From Halioglobus sp. (lineage in GTDB: Bacteria; Pseudomonadota; Gammaproteobacteria; Pseudomonadales; Halieaceae), in the NCBI GenBank assembly GCA_029287595.1, contig JARFQU010000158.1, positions 1-55,204 of the forward strand: 55,204 nucleotides of DNA, given 5' to 3'. The position numbers were made by a program, and so were the translations under genes. This document shows positions 26,955 through 35,631 of this stretch, one piece after another. The stretch's first letter is position 1, and each line of letters begins with the position of its first letter. Under the pieces are notes generated by a model that was given only the letters and a program-made list of their open reading frames with translations, did no database searches and was not told the origin of the DNA.

Positions 26955-28280
26955 ATCAGGCACCTTGATACTTTACAGGGCAATGACCAGCCCCTGGCCG
27001 CTGCGGCCTCGCTGGACGCGGGTGTCTCGCCGGGCCCGGAGGTTCAACCACCCCTGCGTATTGCCCTGCTGGGATACCGCAGTCAGCCCTACGGTGGCGG
27101 CCAGGGCGTGTATCTGCGGTACCTGAGCAAAGCGCTGGTGGAGGCGGGTCACTCGGTGGATGTGATTTCCGGCCCGCCGTATCCTCACCTCGATCCCCGG
27201 GTACGTCTTGTCGAACTGCCCAGCCTGGACCTGTTCGCGAATGGCCTGCTGTCGCTGCGACCGCGCCACCTGAAGTCCATGACCAATATTATCGAGTGGA
27301 CCAGCAAGCTGACCGGTGGTTTTGCCGAGCCCTATACCTTTGGTCGCCGGGCGGTAAAATACCTGCGCGGCCACCGTGGTGAATACGACCTGATCCACGA
27401 TAACCAGAGCCTCAGCTACGGTATGCTGGAAATCCAGGATATGGGCGTGCCCCTGGTAACCACTTTGCACCATCCCATTACCAGCGACCTGCGCATCGCC
27501 CTCAATGCCGCGCGCAATGCCTGGGAGCGCTTGCTGATACGCCGCTGGCACTCCTTCCTCAATATGCAGAAAAAGGTGGCGCGGCAATTACACCATATCG
27601 TCACGGTATCGGACTGTTCGCGCCAGGACATTGCCCGGGATTTCGGCCTGCAGCCCGCGGGTATCAGCCTGGTGCACAATGGTATCGATACCGGGGTATT
27701 CCGCCCCCTGCCCGGGGTAACCCGCAAGCCCATGCGTCTGATGACCACCTGTTCCGCCGATGCCCCGCTAAAGGGCCTGCGCTATCTGTTGCGCGCCTAT
27801 GCCGATCTGTTGTCGGAGTTCCCCGAGTTGGAGCTGCTGGTGGTCGGTACGCCGCGGCCGGGGGGACATACCGAGAAATTGTTAGCCAGGCTGGGCATAG
27901 CTGACAAGGTACAGTTCGTTGCCGGTATCAGCACCGAACAGATGGTCCACTATTATGCGCAAGCCACAATTGCTGTGGTGCCTTCAGTCTATGAGGGCTT
28001 TGGCCTCCCCGCGGGAGAGGCCATGGCCTGCGCTGTGCCGGTGATTTCTACAGACGGTGGCGCGCTTCCCGAGGTGGTTGGCGATGCGGGGCTGATCGTG
28101 CCGGTGAAAGACGCCGCTGCCCTGTCCGCGGCGATCAGTGCATTGCTGCGCGACCCGGTGCAGCAGCGTGAGCTGGGTGCACGAGGCCAGCAGCGAATTG
28201 CCGAAAGTTTCTGCTGGCATGTCTGCGCGCGCCAGATGAGCGACTACTACCGGGAGGTGATTGCAGATGCAAACGGTTGA
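26955..28280 (+). CDS. GT4 glycosyltransferase with atypical start
   Basis: A GT-B retaining glycosyltransferase, cytosolic or membrane-peripheral. The conserved N-terminal strand and glycine loop (LRIALLGYRSQPYGGGQGVY) are encoded from about 27052, and the C-terminal domain has SVYEGFGLPAGEAMACAVPV with the paired glutamates. The only canonical start, GTG at 27108, would delete that N-terminal strand. In frame upstream there is a stop at 26937-26939 and no ATG, GTG or TTG in between; an ATC at 26955 sits eight bases after AGAGGA. I therefore propose an ATC start giving 441 residues; a point change of a former ATG is equally possible. The methyltransferase start overlaps its end. The sugar and acceptor are unknown. 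Confidence 0.8.
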   Translation: MRHLDTLQGNDQPLAAAASLDAGVSPGPEVQPPLRIALLGYRSQPYGGGQGVYLRYLSKALVEAGHSVDVISGPPYPHLDPRVRLVELPSLDLFANGLLSLRPRHLKSMTNIIEWTSKLTGGFAEPYTFGRRAVKYLRGHRGEYDLIHDNQSLSYGMLEIQDMGVPLVTTLHHPITSDLRIALNAARNAWERLLIRRWHSFLNMQKKVARQLHHIVTVSDCSRQDIARDFGLQPAGISLVHNGIDTGVFRPLPGVTRKPMRLMTTCSADAPLKGLRYLLRAYADLLSEFPELELLVVGTPRPGGHTEKLLARLGIADKVQFVAGISTEQMVHYYAQATIAVVPSVYEGFGLPAGEAMACAVPVISTDGGALPEVVGDAGLIVPVKDAAALSAAISALLRDPVQQRELGARGQQRIAESFCWHVCARQMSDYYREVIADANG

Positions 28281-28983
28281 CTTCAAACACTTTCCCCTGG
28301 ATTCCGGCGACCTGGTGCTGGATCTGGGCTGCGGTGAGGGCAGGCATGTCATATCCGCTTATGTGGCGGCAGATGTGCACTCCGTGGGGGTGGACCTGTC
28401 CCTGGATGACCTGAAGACCACCCGGGAAAAGTTTTCCGATTTTGCCGAGCCCGAGTGCGACCACAAGTCCTTTGGACTGTCCTCTGCCAACGCCCTGGAG
28501 TTGCCCTTTGCGGACAACACCTTCGACAAGGTGATTTGCAGTGAAGTGCTGGAGCATATACCCGATTACGCGGGCGCCCTGCGGGAAATTCAGCGTGTAT
28601 TGAGGCCCGGCGGGCTGTTTTGTGCCAGTGTGCCCAGGCGCTGGCCGGAAAAAATCTGTTGGGCACTCAGTGACGAGTATTACCAGGTACCCGGAGGTCA
28701 TCTGCGTATATTTCGCAGCGATGAGTTGCGCGGCGAGATCGAACAGCTGGGCTTCAGTCACTACTACCGGCACTGGGCGCACGCCCTGCACGCCCCCTTC
28801 TGGTGGTTGCAGTGCCTGTTCTGGAAAAATCGCGACAGCAACTGGCTGGTGGCCCAATACCACCGGCTGTTGGTGTGGGACCTGATGGAAAATCCAGCCC
28901 TCACGCGGATATTGGAGAAATGCATGAATCCCATCGTGGGTAAGAGCGTGGTGATGTACTTTCGCAAGGAGGCGGCGGCGTGA
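28267..28983 (+). CDS. Class I SAM-dependent methyltransferase 1
   Basis: The ATG at 28267, eight bases after GGGAGG, gives 238 residues; the TTG six bases upstream is less likely. The Rossmann methyltransferase fold shows motif I VLDLGCGEGRH (about 17-27), the acidic residue at GVDLS, ALELPFADNTFDKVICSEVLEHI (motifs II/post II) and LRPGGLF. This is the UbiE/Methyltransf_11 type. It overlaps the glycosyltransferase before it by 14 bases and the next gene by four bases (GTGA), so these three are one operon. The substrate is unknown, plausibly a sugar or lipid intermediate made by its neighbours. Confidence 0.88.
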   Translation: MQTVDFKHFPLDSGDLVLDLGCGEGRHVISAYVAADVHSVGVDLSLDDLKTTREKFSDFAEPECDHKSFGLSSANALELPFADNTFDKVICSEVLEHIPDYAGALREIQRVLRPGGLFCASVPRRWPEKICWALSDEYYQVPGGHLRIFRSDELRGEIEQLGFSHYYRHWAHALHAPFWWLQCLFWKNRDSNWLVAQYHRLLVWDLMENPALTRILEKCMNPIVGKSVVMYFRKEAAA

Positions 28984-30050
28984 GCGGCTTATACCTGAGC
29001 CGGGGCCTGTTCCCCGAAGAGTTCCTGCGACCCACGGTCAACTTCATCCTGGACTGTCAATTGGCCAGCGGGGAAATCCCCTGGTTTGAGGGAGGTTACG
29101 CCGATCCCTGGGATCACACCGAAGCCGCTATGGGCCTGGCTGTGGGGGGCGAGTTGGAAGCGGCGCGCCGGGCCTACCGCTGGCTGGCCAGCATGCAATT
29201 GCCGGACGGCAGCTGGTGGGCATCCTACCGCGGGAATGAGGTGGACAATCCGCAGCGTCGAGAGAGCAACTTTATCGCCTATATTGCGACGGGCCTGTGG
29301 CACTACTATCTGATCAGCGAGGATCGCGAATTCCTGCTGGAAATGTGGCCCATGGTCGATCGGGCCATTGATTTTGTGCTGGAACTACAGACCAGCCATG
29401 GGGATATTCACTGGGCGGTCGACGCCCGGGGCAAGGCAGAAGAAGATGCCCTGGTGACCGGCTGCAGTTCCATTTACAAAAGCCTGGAGTGTGCCCATAA
29501 CCTTGCGCTCACGTTGGACCAGTCGCGTCCCGAGTGGTTATTGGCGCGGGAGCGACTGGGTGCTGCACTGCGTCACAAGCCCGAGCGCTTCGACCGTACC
29601 TGGGAGAGTAAATCGCGCTATTCCATGGACTGGTTCTACCCGGTGCTGGCGGGAGTGTTTCCCCATCCGGAGGCGAAGGCCCGCCTGGCGGCGCGCTGGG
29701 ATGAATTCGTAAAGCCCGGTATGGGCTGCCTTTGTGTGAGCGACCAGCCCTGGGTGACGGTGGCGGAATCCTGTGAACTGGTAATGGCGTTGTTGGCAGC
29801 GGGAGATCACGCCAGAGCGGTGGAAGTTTACAGTTGGCTGCACCAGTGGCGCACCAGCGATGGTTCTTACTGGACGGGCTACCAGATGGTTGAAGATCTG
29901 CTGTGGCCGGACGAAAAACCTACCTGGACCGCAGGCGCGATCCTGCTGGCGGCGGATGCCCTGACGCAATACACGCCAGCCGCTGAACTGTTCTGTAGCG
30001 TAACAATTATCGACCCCGGTGCCCGGCAGCGACACCGGCTGGTGGACTGA
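28980..30050 (+). CDS. Prenyltransferase/terpene-cyclase-fold protein
   Basis: The protein has 356 residues and starts at a GTG overlapping the methyltransferase TGA. It has repeated helix-pair units with glycine-tryptophan turns: QLASGEIPWFEGGYADPW (about 27-44), MQLPDGSWWASYRG (about 72-85), HGDIHWAVD and TSDGSYWTGYQ. This is the alpha/alpha-barrel plan of prenyltransferase/squalene-cyclase-like and some glycosidase families. From memory, similar proteins are annotated simply as prenyltransferase in actinobacteria, often beside GT4 and methyltransferase genes. I see no DxDD cyclase motif and no clear zinc site, so catalytic type is open: a glycan-processing enzyme is as likely as a prenyl enzyme. 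No signal peptide. Confidence 0.7.
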   Translation: MSGLYLSRGLFPEEFLRPTVNFILDCQLASGEIPWFEGGYADPWDHTEAAMGLAVGGELEAARRAYRWLASMQLPDGSWWASYRGNEVDNPQRRESNFIAYIATGLWHYYLISEDREFLLEMWPMVDRAIDFVLELQTSHGDIHWAVDARGKAEEDALVTGCSSIYKSLECAHNLALTLDQSRPEWLLARERLGAALRHKPERFDRTWESKSRYSMDWFYPVLAGVFPHPEAKARLAARWDEFVKPGMGCLCVSDQPWVTVAESCELVMALLAAGDHARAVEVYSWLHQWRTSDGSYWTGYQMVEDLLWPDEKPTWTAGAILLAADALTQYTPAAELFCSVTIIDPGARQRHRLVD

Positions 30051-30055
30051 ACTTG

Positions 30056-30673
30056 CTATAAGCGTCGCATCAGTCCCAGGCTGTTGACCTGGCCCAGATC
30101 CGCAAACAGCCCTGAAGCCAGCGCCATGCGATAAATCGCATAGGGCGCCTGTCCGCCCTCACAGGCATCGGCGAACAGGTCGTGAATGGCCAGGATGCCA
30201 CCGCGCATCACGTGGGTAGCCCAGCAGCGATAATCTTCCAGGGCGGCATCCAGGCTGTGGCCGCCATCGATGAAGACCATGGCCAGGGGGGTCTGCCACT
30301 GCCTGGAGGTCGTCGCAGAGTCCGCCACCAGCGGTACCACGATATCGTCCAGTCCAGCGGCGTGGATGTTGCGCCGGAACTCCCGGAACGTGTCCATCAC
30401 CCCCTCGCCTGGATCGTACAGGTCGGGATCGTGAAAAAACTCCCCACGCTGGTGTTCTTCCGAGCCTCGGTGATGATCCAGGGCGAACACCGTAGCGCCC
30501 TGTTCCCGGCAGGCAAGTCCCAGGTAGATGGTGCTCTTGCCACAATAACTACCGATTTCCAGCACCGGGCCCATGGCGCAGGCCTGCCGAGCGTACTGGT
30601 ACAGTGCCTGGGCCTCATCATCGGCGAGGAAGCCCTTGATCTGGTCAATATTGTCTGGCAGTCCGGCAATCAT
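30056..30673 (-). CDS. Class I SAM-dependent methyltransferase 2
   Basis: A 205-residue protein of the Methyltransf_24 type. Motif I is PVLEIGSYCGKSTIYLGLA (about 36-54), then FALDHHRGSEEHQRGEF and VFIDGGHSLDAALEDY, with a late GGILAIHDLF. The start at ATG 30673 (MIAGLPDN) fits the fold; the frame stays open for another 400 codons upstream, but that part is antisense to hldE and its control region and is rejected. It converges with the prenyltransferase-like gene, five bases between stops, and likely belongs to the same functional group. The substrate is not known. Confidence 0.85.
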   Translation of the reverse strand: MIAGLPDNIDQIKGFLADDEAQALYQYARQACAMGPVLEIGSYCGKSTIYLGLACREQGATVFALDHHRGSEEHQRGEFFHDPDLYDPGEGVMDTFREFRRNIHAAGLDDIVVPLVADSATTSRQWQTPLAMVFIDGGHSLDAALEDYRCWATHVMRGGILAIHDLFADACEGGQAPYAIYRMALASGLFADLGQVNSLGLMRRL

Positions 30674-30823
30674 GTCGCAGTATCTCGCTGCAGTGGCGGG
30701 GGTTGGGCAAGTTAGCGGTTTTGCCCGGTTGAGGCAAGCCGCCGTCGGCGCTGCCTTACCAGCGCTCCGTGCTATGATAATTTGCAGCAGCGTATGCCGC
30801 GTAACCGTGAGGACTGAGACACC

Positions 30824-32260
30824 ATGAAACTGGATATGCCGCGCTTCGAGCAGGCTCGCGTGCTGATCCTCGGAGACGTCATGCTCGATCGCTACTGGCG
30901 CGGAGGCGCCAGTCGCATCTCCCCGGAAGCCCCGGTGCCGGTGGTGCGGGTAGAGGAGATTACCGACCGCCCCGGCGGCGCGGGCAACGTTGCCCTCAAT
31001 ATCGCCGCGCTGGGGACCAGTGCCGTCTTGTGCGGTTTTACCGGCGACGATGAAATGGCCGACTCGCTGCAGGATATGCTTGAGGGTGCCGGCGTTGAAA
31101 GCGCGTTTACCCGGGTCGCGGCATGTCCCACGATTACCAAGTTGCGGGTGATAAGTCAGCACCAGCAGCTGTTGCGCCTGGACTTCGAGCAGGCGGAGTT
31201 CAGCAGCCAGGGGCAATCCCTGGACCAGGGTCTGGGGGCACGGCTGCAGTCCTGCCAGGCGCTGGTGTTGTCTGACTACGCCAAGGGTGCCCTGACAGAT
31301 CCCCAACCGATGATCGCCGCCGCCAGAGCGCAGGGGGTTCCCGTGCTGGTTGATCCCAAGGGTTCTGAGTTCGCCCGGTACCGCGGGGCGGCGTTGCTCA
31401 CACCAAACCTGCAGGAGTTTGAAACCGTAGTCGGCAGCTGCGCCAGTGAAGCAGAGCTGGTAGCCAGGGGACAGTCGCTGATGGTCGAGCTGGATCTGGG
31501 GGCCTTGCTGGTGACCCGGGGCGATCAGGGCATGACCCTGTTGCGCCCGGGTATGGAAGAGCTGCACCTGCCCGCCCGCGCCCGGGAGGTATTCGATGTT
31601 ACCGGCGCCGGGGATACGGTGATCGGTGTCGTGGCCGCAGCGGTCGCGGCCGGTGCCGATTTGCCTCAGGCGGTCACGCTGGCCAATATCGCCGCGGGAA
31701 TTGTGGTGGGCAAATTGGGTACCGCGGCGGTCAGTGCGCCCGAACTGCGACGCGCGGTGCAACTGGAGCAGGGGTCGGAGCGCGGGGTGATGAGCCTGGA
31801 GCAATTGCAGGTGGCGGTAAGCGATGCCCGCAGCCAGGGCGAGCGCGTGGTCTTTACCAATGGCTGCTTCGATATTATCCACGCGGGTCATGTCGGCTAC
31901 CTGGAGCAGGCGCGCGCTTGCGGCGACCGCCTGATTGTGGCGGTTAACAGTGATGCCTCGGTGCGGCGCCTCAAAGGCAGTGGCCGGCCGATCAATCCCG
32001 TGGAGCGACGCATGGCGGTGCTGGCGGGTATGGAAGCGGTAGACTGGGTGGTCAGCTTCGCCGATGACACACCGTTAGGCCTGTTACAGGGATTGCAGCC
32101 AGACCTGTTGGTGAAAGGTGGTGACTATGAAAGCAAGGAGGATATCGTCGGCTGGGATATTGTCCAGGGCTATGGGGGTGAGGTGCGGCTCCTGGACAGG
32201 GTCGATAGCCTTTCCACCACAGCCATTGTCGATCGCATCCAGGGTCAGGCTGGGGATTAA
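30824..32260 (+). CDS. hldE: Bifunctional heptose-7-phosphate kinase/heptose-1-phosphate adenylyltransferase
   Basis: HldE supplies ADP-heptose for WaaC and WaaF. The 478 residues contain an N-terminal PfkB-type kinase (1 to about 320; LILGDVMLDRYWRGGASRISPEAP and the anion hole GAGDTVIG near 264) and a C-terminal nucleotidyltransferase (about 340-478; FTNGCFDIIHAGHVGYLEQA with the HxGH motif, and VNSDASVRRLKG). Both halves are intact. The last four bases (TTAA) are shared with the stop of the convergent aldo/keto reductase gene. Confidence 0.96.
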   Translation: MKLDMPRFEQARVLILGDVMLDRYWRGGASRISPEAPVPVVRVEEITDRPGGAGNVALNIAALGTSAVLCGFTGDDEMADSLQDMLEGAGVESAFTRVAACPTITKLRVISQHQQLLRLDFEQAEFSSQGQSLDQGLGARLQSCQALVLSDYAKGALTDPQPMIAAARAQGVPVLVDPKGSEFARYRGAALLTPNLQEFETVVGSCASEAELVARGQSLMVELDLGALLVTRGDQGMTLLRPGMEELHLPARAREVFDVTGAGDTVIGVVAAAVAAGADLPQAVTLANIAAGIVVGKLGTAAVSAPELRRAVQLEQGSERGVMSLEQLQVAVSDARSQGERVVFTNGCFDIIHAGHVGYLEQARACGDRLIVAVNSDASVRRLKGSGRPINPVERRMAVLAGMEAVDWVVSFADDTPLGLLQGLQPDLLVKGGDYESKEDIVGWDIVQGYGGEVRLLDRVDSLSTTAIVDRIQGQAGD

Positions 32261-33045
32261 CCCAGGGCGCGGCGCGCTGCTGCAACATTATCCCGCAGGT
32301 GATCCGGGTTAATCGTGCCGATAATCACCGCGCTGGTAGCGGGGTGCGACAGGGCCAGTTCCAGGCTGGTTTGCACCGGATCTTCATCGCAACTACTGTC
32401 CAGATGGCCACTGGCCAGGGCCTTCTTGATCAGCACTGCGGTATTGAGATCGGCGCAGGCGTCCAATACCGGCAGCTCCTCGCGCTGCCCGGGGTTATAA
32501 GTCAGCATAAGCACATCACAGTGTGGCGCTGCTGCCAGTCCGCCTGCCAGGGTTTTGGTCGACATGCCAAAGGCGCGGATCAGTCCCTCATCTTTTAACT
32601 GTTGCAGCGCCTGCAGTGTCCCCATTTCATTGATAATGGCCAGGTCAGCGCCATTGGAGTGCACCAGTACCAGGTCCAGTACCTCGGTTTGCAGGCGGCG
32701 CAGGCTGCGGCGCACCGATGCCCCGGCGTGCTCCGGGCTGAAGTCGAAACGCGATTGTCCCGCGGCAAATTCCTCGCCTACCTTGCTGCACAGCAGCCAG
32801 CGCTGCCGCTGTCCGCGCAGCAACTTGCCCAGGCGTTCTTCGCTGTCGCCGTAAGCCGGGGCGGTATCGATCAGGTTGATGCCCAGGTCATGCGCCAGTG
32901 CCAGCAGTGCTGCGGCGCTGCGATCATCGGGCAGGTCAAAGCCGGTGGGATATTTGAGGCCTTCATTGCGGCCCAGTTTTACCGCGCCCAGGCCCAGGGC
33001 GCTGACCTCCATCCCGGTGCCGCCCAGTGGTCGTAGCCAGCTCAT
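32257..33045 (-). CDS. Aldo/keto reductase
   Basis: Starting at the ATG at 33045, the protein has 262 residues in the NADPH-dependent aldo/keto reductase fold. Catalytic tetrad positions are visible: the Asp and Tyr of LIDTAPAYGDSEERLGKLL, the Lys of LLCSKVGEE and the His of LVLVHSNG. Length is slightly short of the usual 280-320. Its start overlaps the stop of the flavoprotein gene upstream by four bases (ATGA), so the two are co-translated and probably act on related substrates; which ones is not evident. It shares a palindromic stop with hldE. Confidence 0.87.
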   Translation of the reverse strand: MSWLRPLGGTGMEVSALGLGAVKLGRNEGLKYPTGFDLPDDRSAAALLALAHDLGINLIDTAPAYGDSEERLGKLLRGQRQRWLLCSKVGEEFAAGQSRFDFSPEHAGASVRRSLRRLQTEVLDLVLVHSNGADLAIINEMGTLQALQQLKDEGLIRAFGMSTKTLAGGLAAAPHCDVLMLTYNPGQREELPVLDACADLNTAVLIKKALASGHLDSSCDEDPVQTSLELALSHPATSAVIIGTINPDHLRDNVAAARRALG

Positions 33046-34238
33046 GGAAACAGGGCGTCCCACAGGGGGGTGGCCGCCACTGGTCGCTCCATTCCCGCCA
33101 GCCCCGACAGGTCAGGTTGGTATTTGGGCAGGATTTGACGCCCTTGCAATTGCTCTTCGATTGCGGCGCCCATCTGTGGGCACAGGGTGAGTTTGGTTGG
33201 CCAGGCTACCAGGGCATTATCCACACCCGCCGCGGCACCAACGTAGGCACCGTCTGGCCGCAACAGGCTGGCCTGGCGGGGCTCGGCCCTGTCCAGGGAT
33301 ATACTGCGCCAGTCGCACTGTCCCAGTTCCAGCCAGGGCAGCAACTGCTGTAATTCCTGCGCGGCCCTGGCGATTAATTGCTGTGAGTCCGCAGCGCTGC
33401 CGGCGGTAGCCAGGTCGCCTCCCAGATACCACACGGGCTCTCCGGTCCGGGTAAGGTGACTGGAAATGGTCAGGCGGGGAGAGGGTCTGTTACCCAGGCA
33501 GTGGGCGTAGAATGGCTCCCGATACTGGTGTTTCAACAGCACCTGCTGCAGCGGTCTGCGCTGCATGGCGGGGCCGCTGGCCCCCAGCTGTTGTAACAGG
33601 GTTTCGTTACCCGCGCCGGCACAGAACAACAGGCACTGGGCTGCTACGGTGCATTGTGGCAGCACCAGGGTGGCTCTGGCCCGCTGCAGCTGCAGGGAAG
33701 CGACCCGCCAGTCGACGCTGAAAATGGCCTCCCGGTGCGGCGCCGCAAGGACCTCCAGCAGCGACGGTACATCCAGCACCAGTTCATTGAGCTTGTAGAC
33801 CTGTCCGCGGAAGTTGCTGTGACGCAGGGGTGGTGGATGATCGTCGGCTGCGACTGCCGCCACACGCCCGCGCAGCAGTTTACTGGCCAAAAAACTGTTG
33901 AGGCGGGCACCCGGCCGGTCGCTGGACCACAGGTAGAAATCCTCGCTCAATACCTTGCAGCTGCGCAGGTCTATATCGCCTTCGCCGTCCAGGCACCGCC
34001 GCCAGACCGCAGGCATTGCCGCTATGGTCTGTGAACCGGTATTGAACGCGCCGTTGAGGGCGTACTTGATGCCACCGTGAATGATGCCCTGGGAGCCAAT
34101 GGTCTGGTCGCTGCCCAGGGCGTCGTGTTCAAACAGCAGGGTGCTGTATCCTCGCTGGCGCAGCAGGTTCAGGGCCCACAGGCCAGCCACGCCGCCGCCT
34201 ATGATTGCGATATCGGTTTGTAAAACAGGGGTCACCAT
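33042..34238 (-). CDS. FAD-dependent oxidoreductase (DAO family)
   Basis: The ATG at 34238 gives 398 residues starting VTPVLQTDIAIIGGGVAGLWALNLL, so the FAD-binding GxGxxG sits at the expected position; the open frame upstream adds 26 residues with no family support and would overlap waaA control sequence. GSDQTIGSQGIIHGGIKY matches the glycerol-3-phosphate dehydrogenase-like DAO group. It is divergent from waaA with about 100 bases between, and overlaps the aldo/keto reductase by four bases. The substrate is unknown; respiratory glycerol-3-phosphate oxidation is not supported by the C-terminus. Confidence 0.82.
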   Translation of the reverse strand: MVTPVLQTDIAIIGGGVAGLWALNLLRQRGYSTLLFEHDALGSDQTIGSQGIIHGGIKYALNGAFNTGSQTIAAMPAVWRRCLDGEGDIDLRSCKVLSEDFYLWSSDRPGARLNSFLASKLLRGRVAAVAADDHPPPLRHSNFRGQVYKLNELVLDVPSLLEVLAAPHREAIFSVDWRVASLQLQRARATLVLPQCTVAAQCLLFCAGAGNETLLQQLGASGPAMQRRPLQQVLLKHQYREPFYAHCLGNRPSPRLTISSHLTRTGEPVWYLGGDLATAGSAADSQQLIARAAQELQQLLPWLELGQCDWRSISLDRAEPRQASLLRPDGAYVGAAAGVDNALVAWPTKLTLCPQMGAAIEEQLQGRQILPKYQPDLSGLAGMERPVAATPLWDALFP

Positions 34239-34337
34239 GCCCGCAGTGTACTGTATCGGGGTTGTACACGCATGGCTGCTGACAGCGTGAGTTGGCGGGG
34301 TTATGCTGCTTGGCACTGATGAGTCCCGGAGCTCCGC

Positions 34338-35606
34338 ATGCGCTATGTTTACAGCGCCCTGTTATACCTGCTGCTGCCATTTCTGTTGTTGCGCCTGTTG
34401 TGGCGCTCACGTCGCGCACCCGCCTACAGACGACGCATAGCCGAGCGCTTTGGCTGGTTCACCCTGCCGGGGCAACACCGGGGCCGGGCCATCTGGGTAC
34501 ATGCGGTCTCGTTGGGCGAAACCCTGGCCGCCGCACCCTTGCTGGAAAGCCTGTTGCAGGCGTACCCCGATCACCGGCTGGTCGTCACCACCACTACACC
34601 CACCGGCTCCGCGCAACTGCGGACTCTGTTTGGGGAGCGGGTACAGCATGTTTACGCCCCTTGGGACCTGCCGGGTAGTGTGGGTCGCTTTCTGGACCGG
34701 GTGCAGCCGCGTTTGCTGATCATCATGGAGACTGAGCTGTGGCCCAATATGTTGCACCTGAGCCGGGCGCGGGGTTGCGCGACACTGTTGGCCAACGGGC
34801 GTCTGTCGGCCCGCTCCGCCAGGGGCTATTCCCGGGTCCCCGGGCTGACACTGCAGATGTTGCGCCAGCTGGATTGCGTTGCCTGCCAGTCTCGGGAGGA
34901 CGGCGAGCGCTTCCTGTCCCTGGGCCTTCCCCCCGGTGCCCTGCAGGTCACCGGGAATATCAAGTTCGACCTGGAGCTATCACCGGACTTGATGCGGCAG
35001 TCGCAGCAGCTGCGACAGGAATACCGGGCGGAGAACCGTCCGATATGGGTCGCGGCGAGCACCCACCCGGCAGAGGAGCCGCTGGTGTTAGCGGCCTTTG
35101 CCGCGATACGCGAAACTGTGGATGATTGCCTGTTGATTCTGGTGCCACGGCATCCCGAGCGCTTCGATGAGGTCTACGGGCTGTGCACCGCCGCCGGCTG
35201 GGATACCCGGCGGCGCTCCAGCGGTTCGCCCCCTGATGCCGGGGTTGATGTTGTGCTGGGCGATACCGTGGGTGAGCTGCTGCTGTTGTTGTCACTGGCC
35301 AGGGTGGCGTTCATGGGCGGTAGCCTGGTACCCCAGGGTGGTCACAATGTCCTTGAGGCTGCGGTGTGGGGTGTGCCGGTACTCAGCGGGCCGCATATGT
35401 TCAACTTCGGGGAGATCAGCCGGCTGCTGGTGGCGGCCGGAGCCATGGAGATAGTGCAGCCGCCGCAAAGCCTGGGGGAGCGGTGCACCCGTTTGCTGAG
35501 GGATCCCGAGGGCTGCCGCCGCATGGGGGCAGCGGGGCAGCAGGTGGTGGCGGATAATCGCGGCGCCCGGGAGCGGTTGCTGCAGCTGGTGGCCGCAGCG
35601 TTCTAG
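34338..35606 (+). CDS. waaA: 3-deoxy-D-manno-octulosonic acid transferase
   Basis: WaaA adds Kdo to lipid IVA at the inner membrane. The 422 residues start with a single membrane anchor (YSALLYLLLPFLLLRLLW) followed by YRRRIAERFGW, typical of KdtA. The GT30 signatures are present: WVHAVSLGETLAAAPLLESL with the catalytic Glu, METELWPNML, GGSLVPQGGHNVLEAA and AASTHPAEE. It stands apart from the waaFC group but in the same LPS region. It converges with tolC, 25 bases apart. Confidence 0.96.
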   Translation: MRYVYSALLYLLLPFLLLRLLWRSRRAPAYRRRIAERFGWFTLPGQHRGRAIWVHAVSLGETLAAAPLLESLLQAYPDHRLVVTTTTPTGSAQLRTLFGERVQHVYAPWDLPGSVGRFLDRVQPRLLIIMETELWPNMLHLSRARGCATLLANGRLSARSARGYSRVPGLTLQMLRQLDCVACQSREDGERFLSLGLPPGALQVTGNIKFDLELSPDLMRQSQQLRQEYRAENRPIWVAASTHPAEEPLVLAAFAAIRETVDDCLLILVPRHPERFDEVYGLCTAAGWDTRRRSSGSPPDAGVDVVLGDTVGELLLLLSLARVAFMGGSLVPQGGHNVLEAAVWGVPVLSGPHMFNFGEISRLLVAAGAMEIVQPPQSLGERCTRLLRDPEGCRRMGAAGQQVVADNRGARERLLQLVAAAF

Positions 35607-35631
35607 TGCTTCACCTACGACAGGCGGCGCG

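Noticed and set aside
30674-31891. Upstream extension of the minus-strand methyltransferase frame to 611 residues
   Set aside because: This part is antisense to hldE, has no family features and begins well before the normal methyltransferase N-terminus at 30673.
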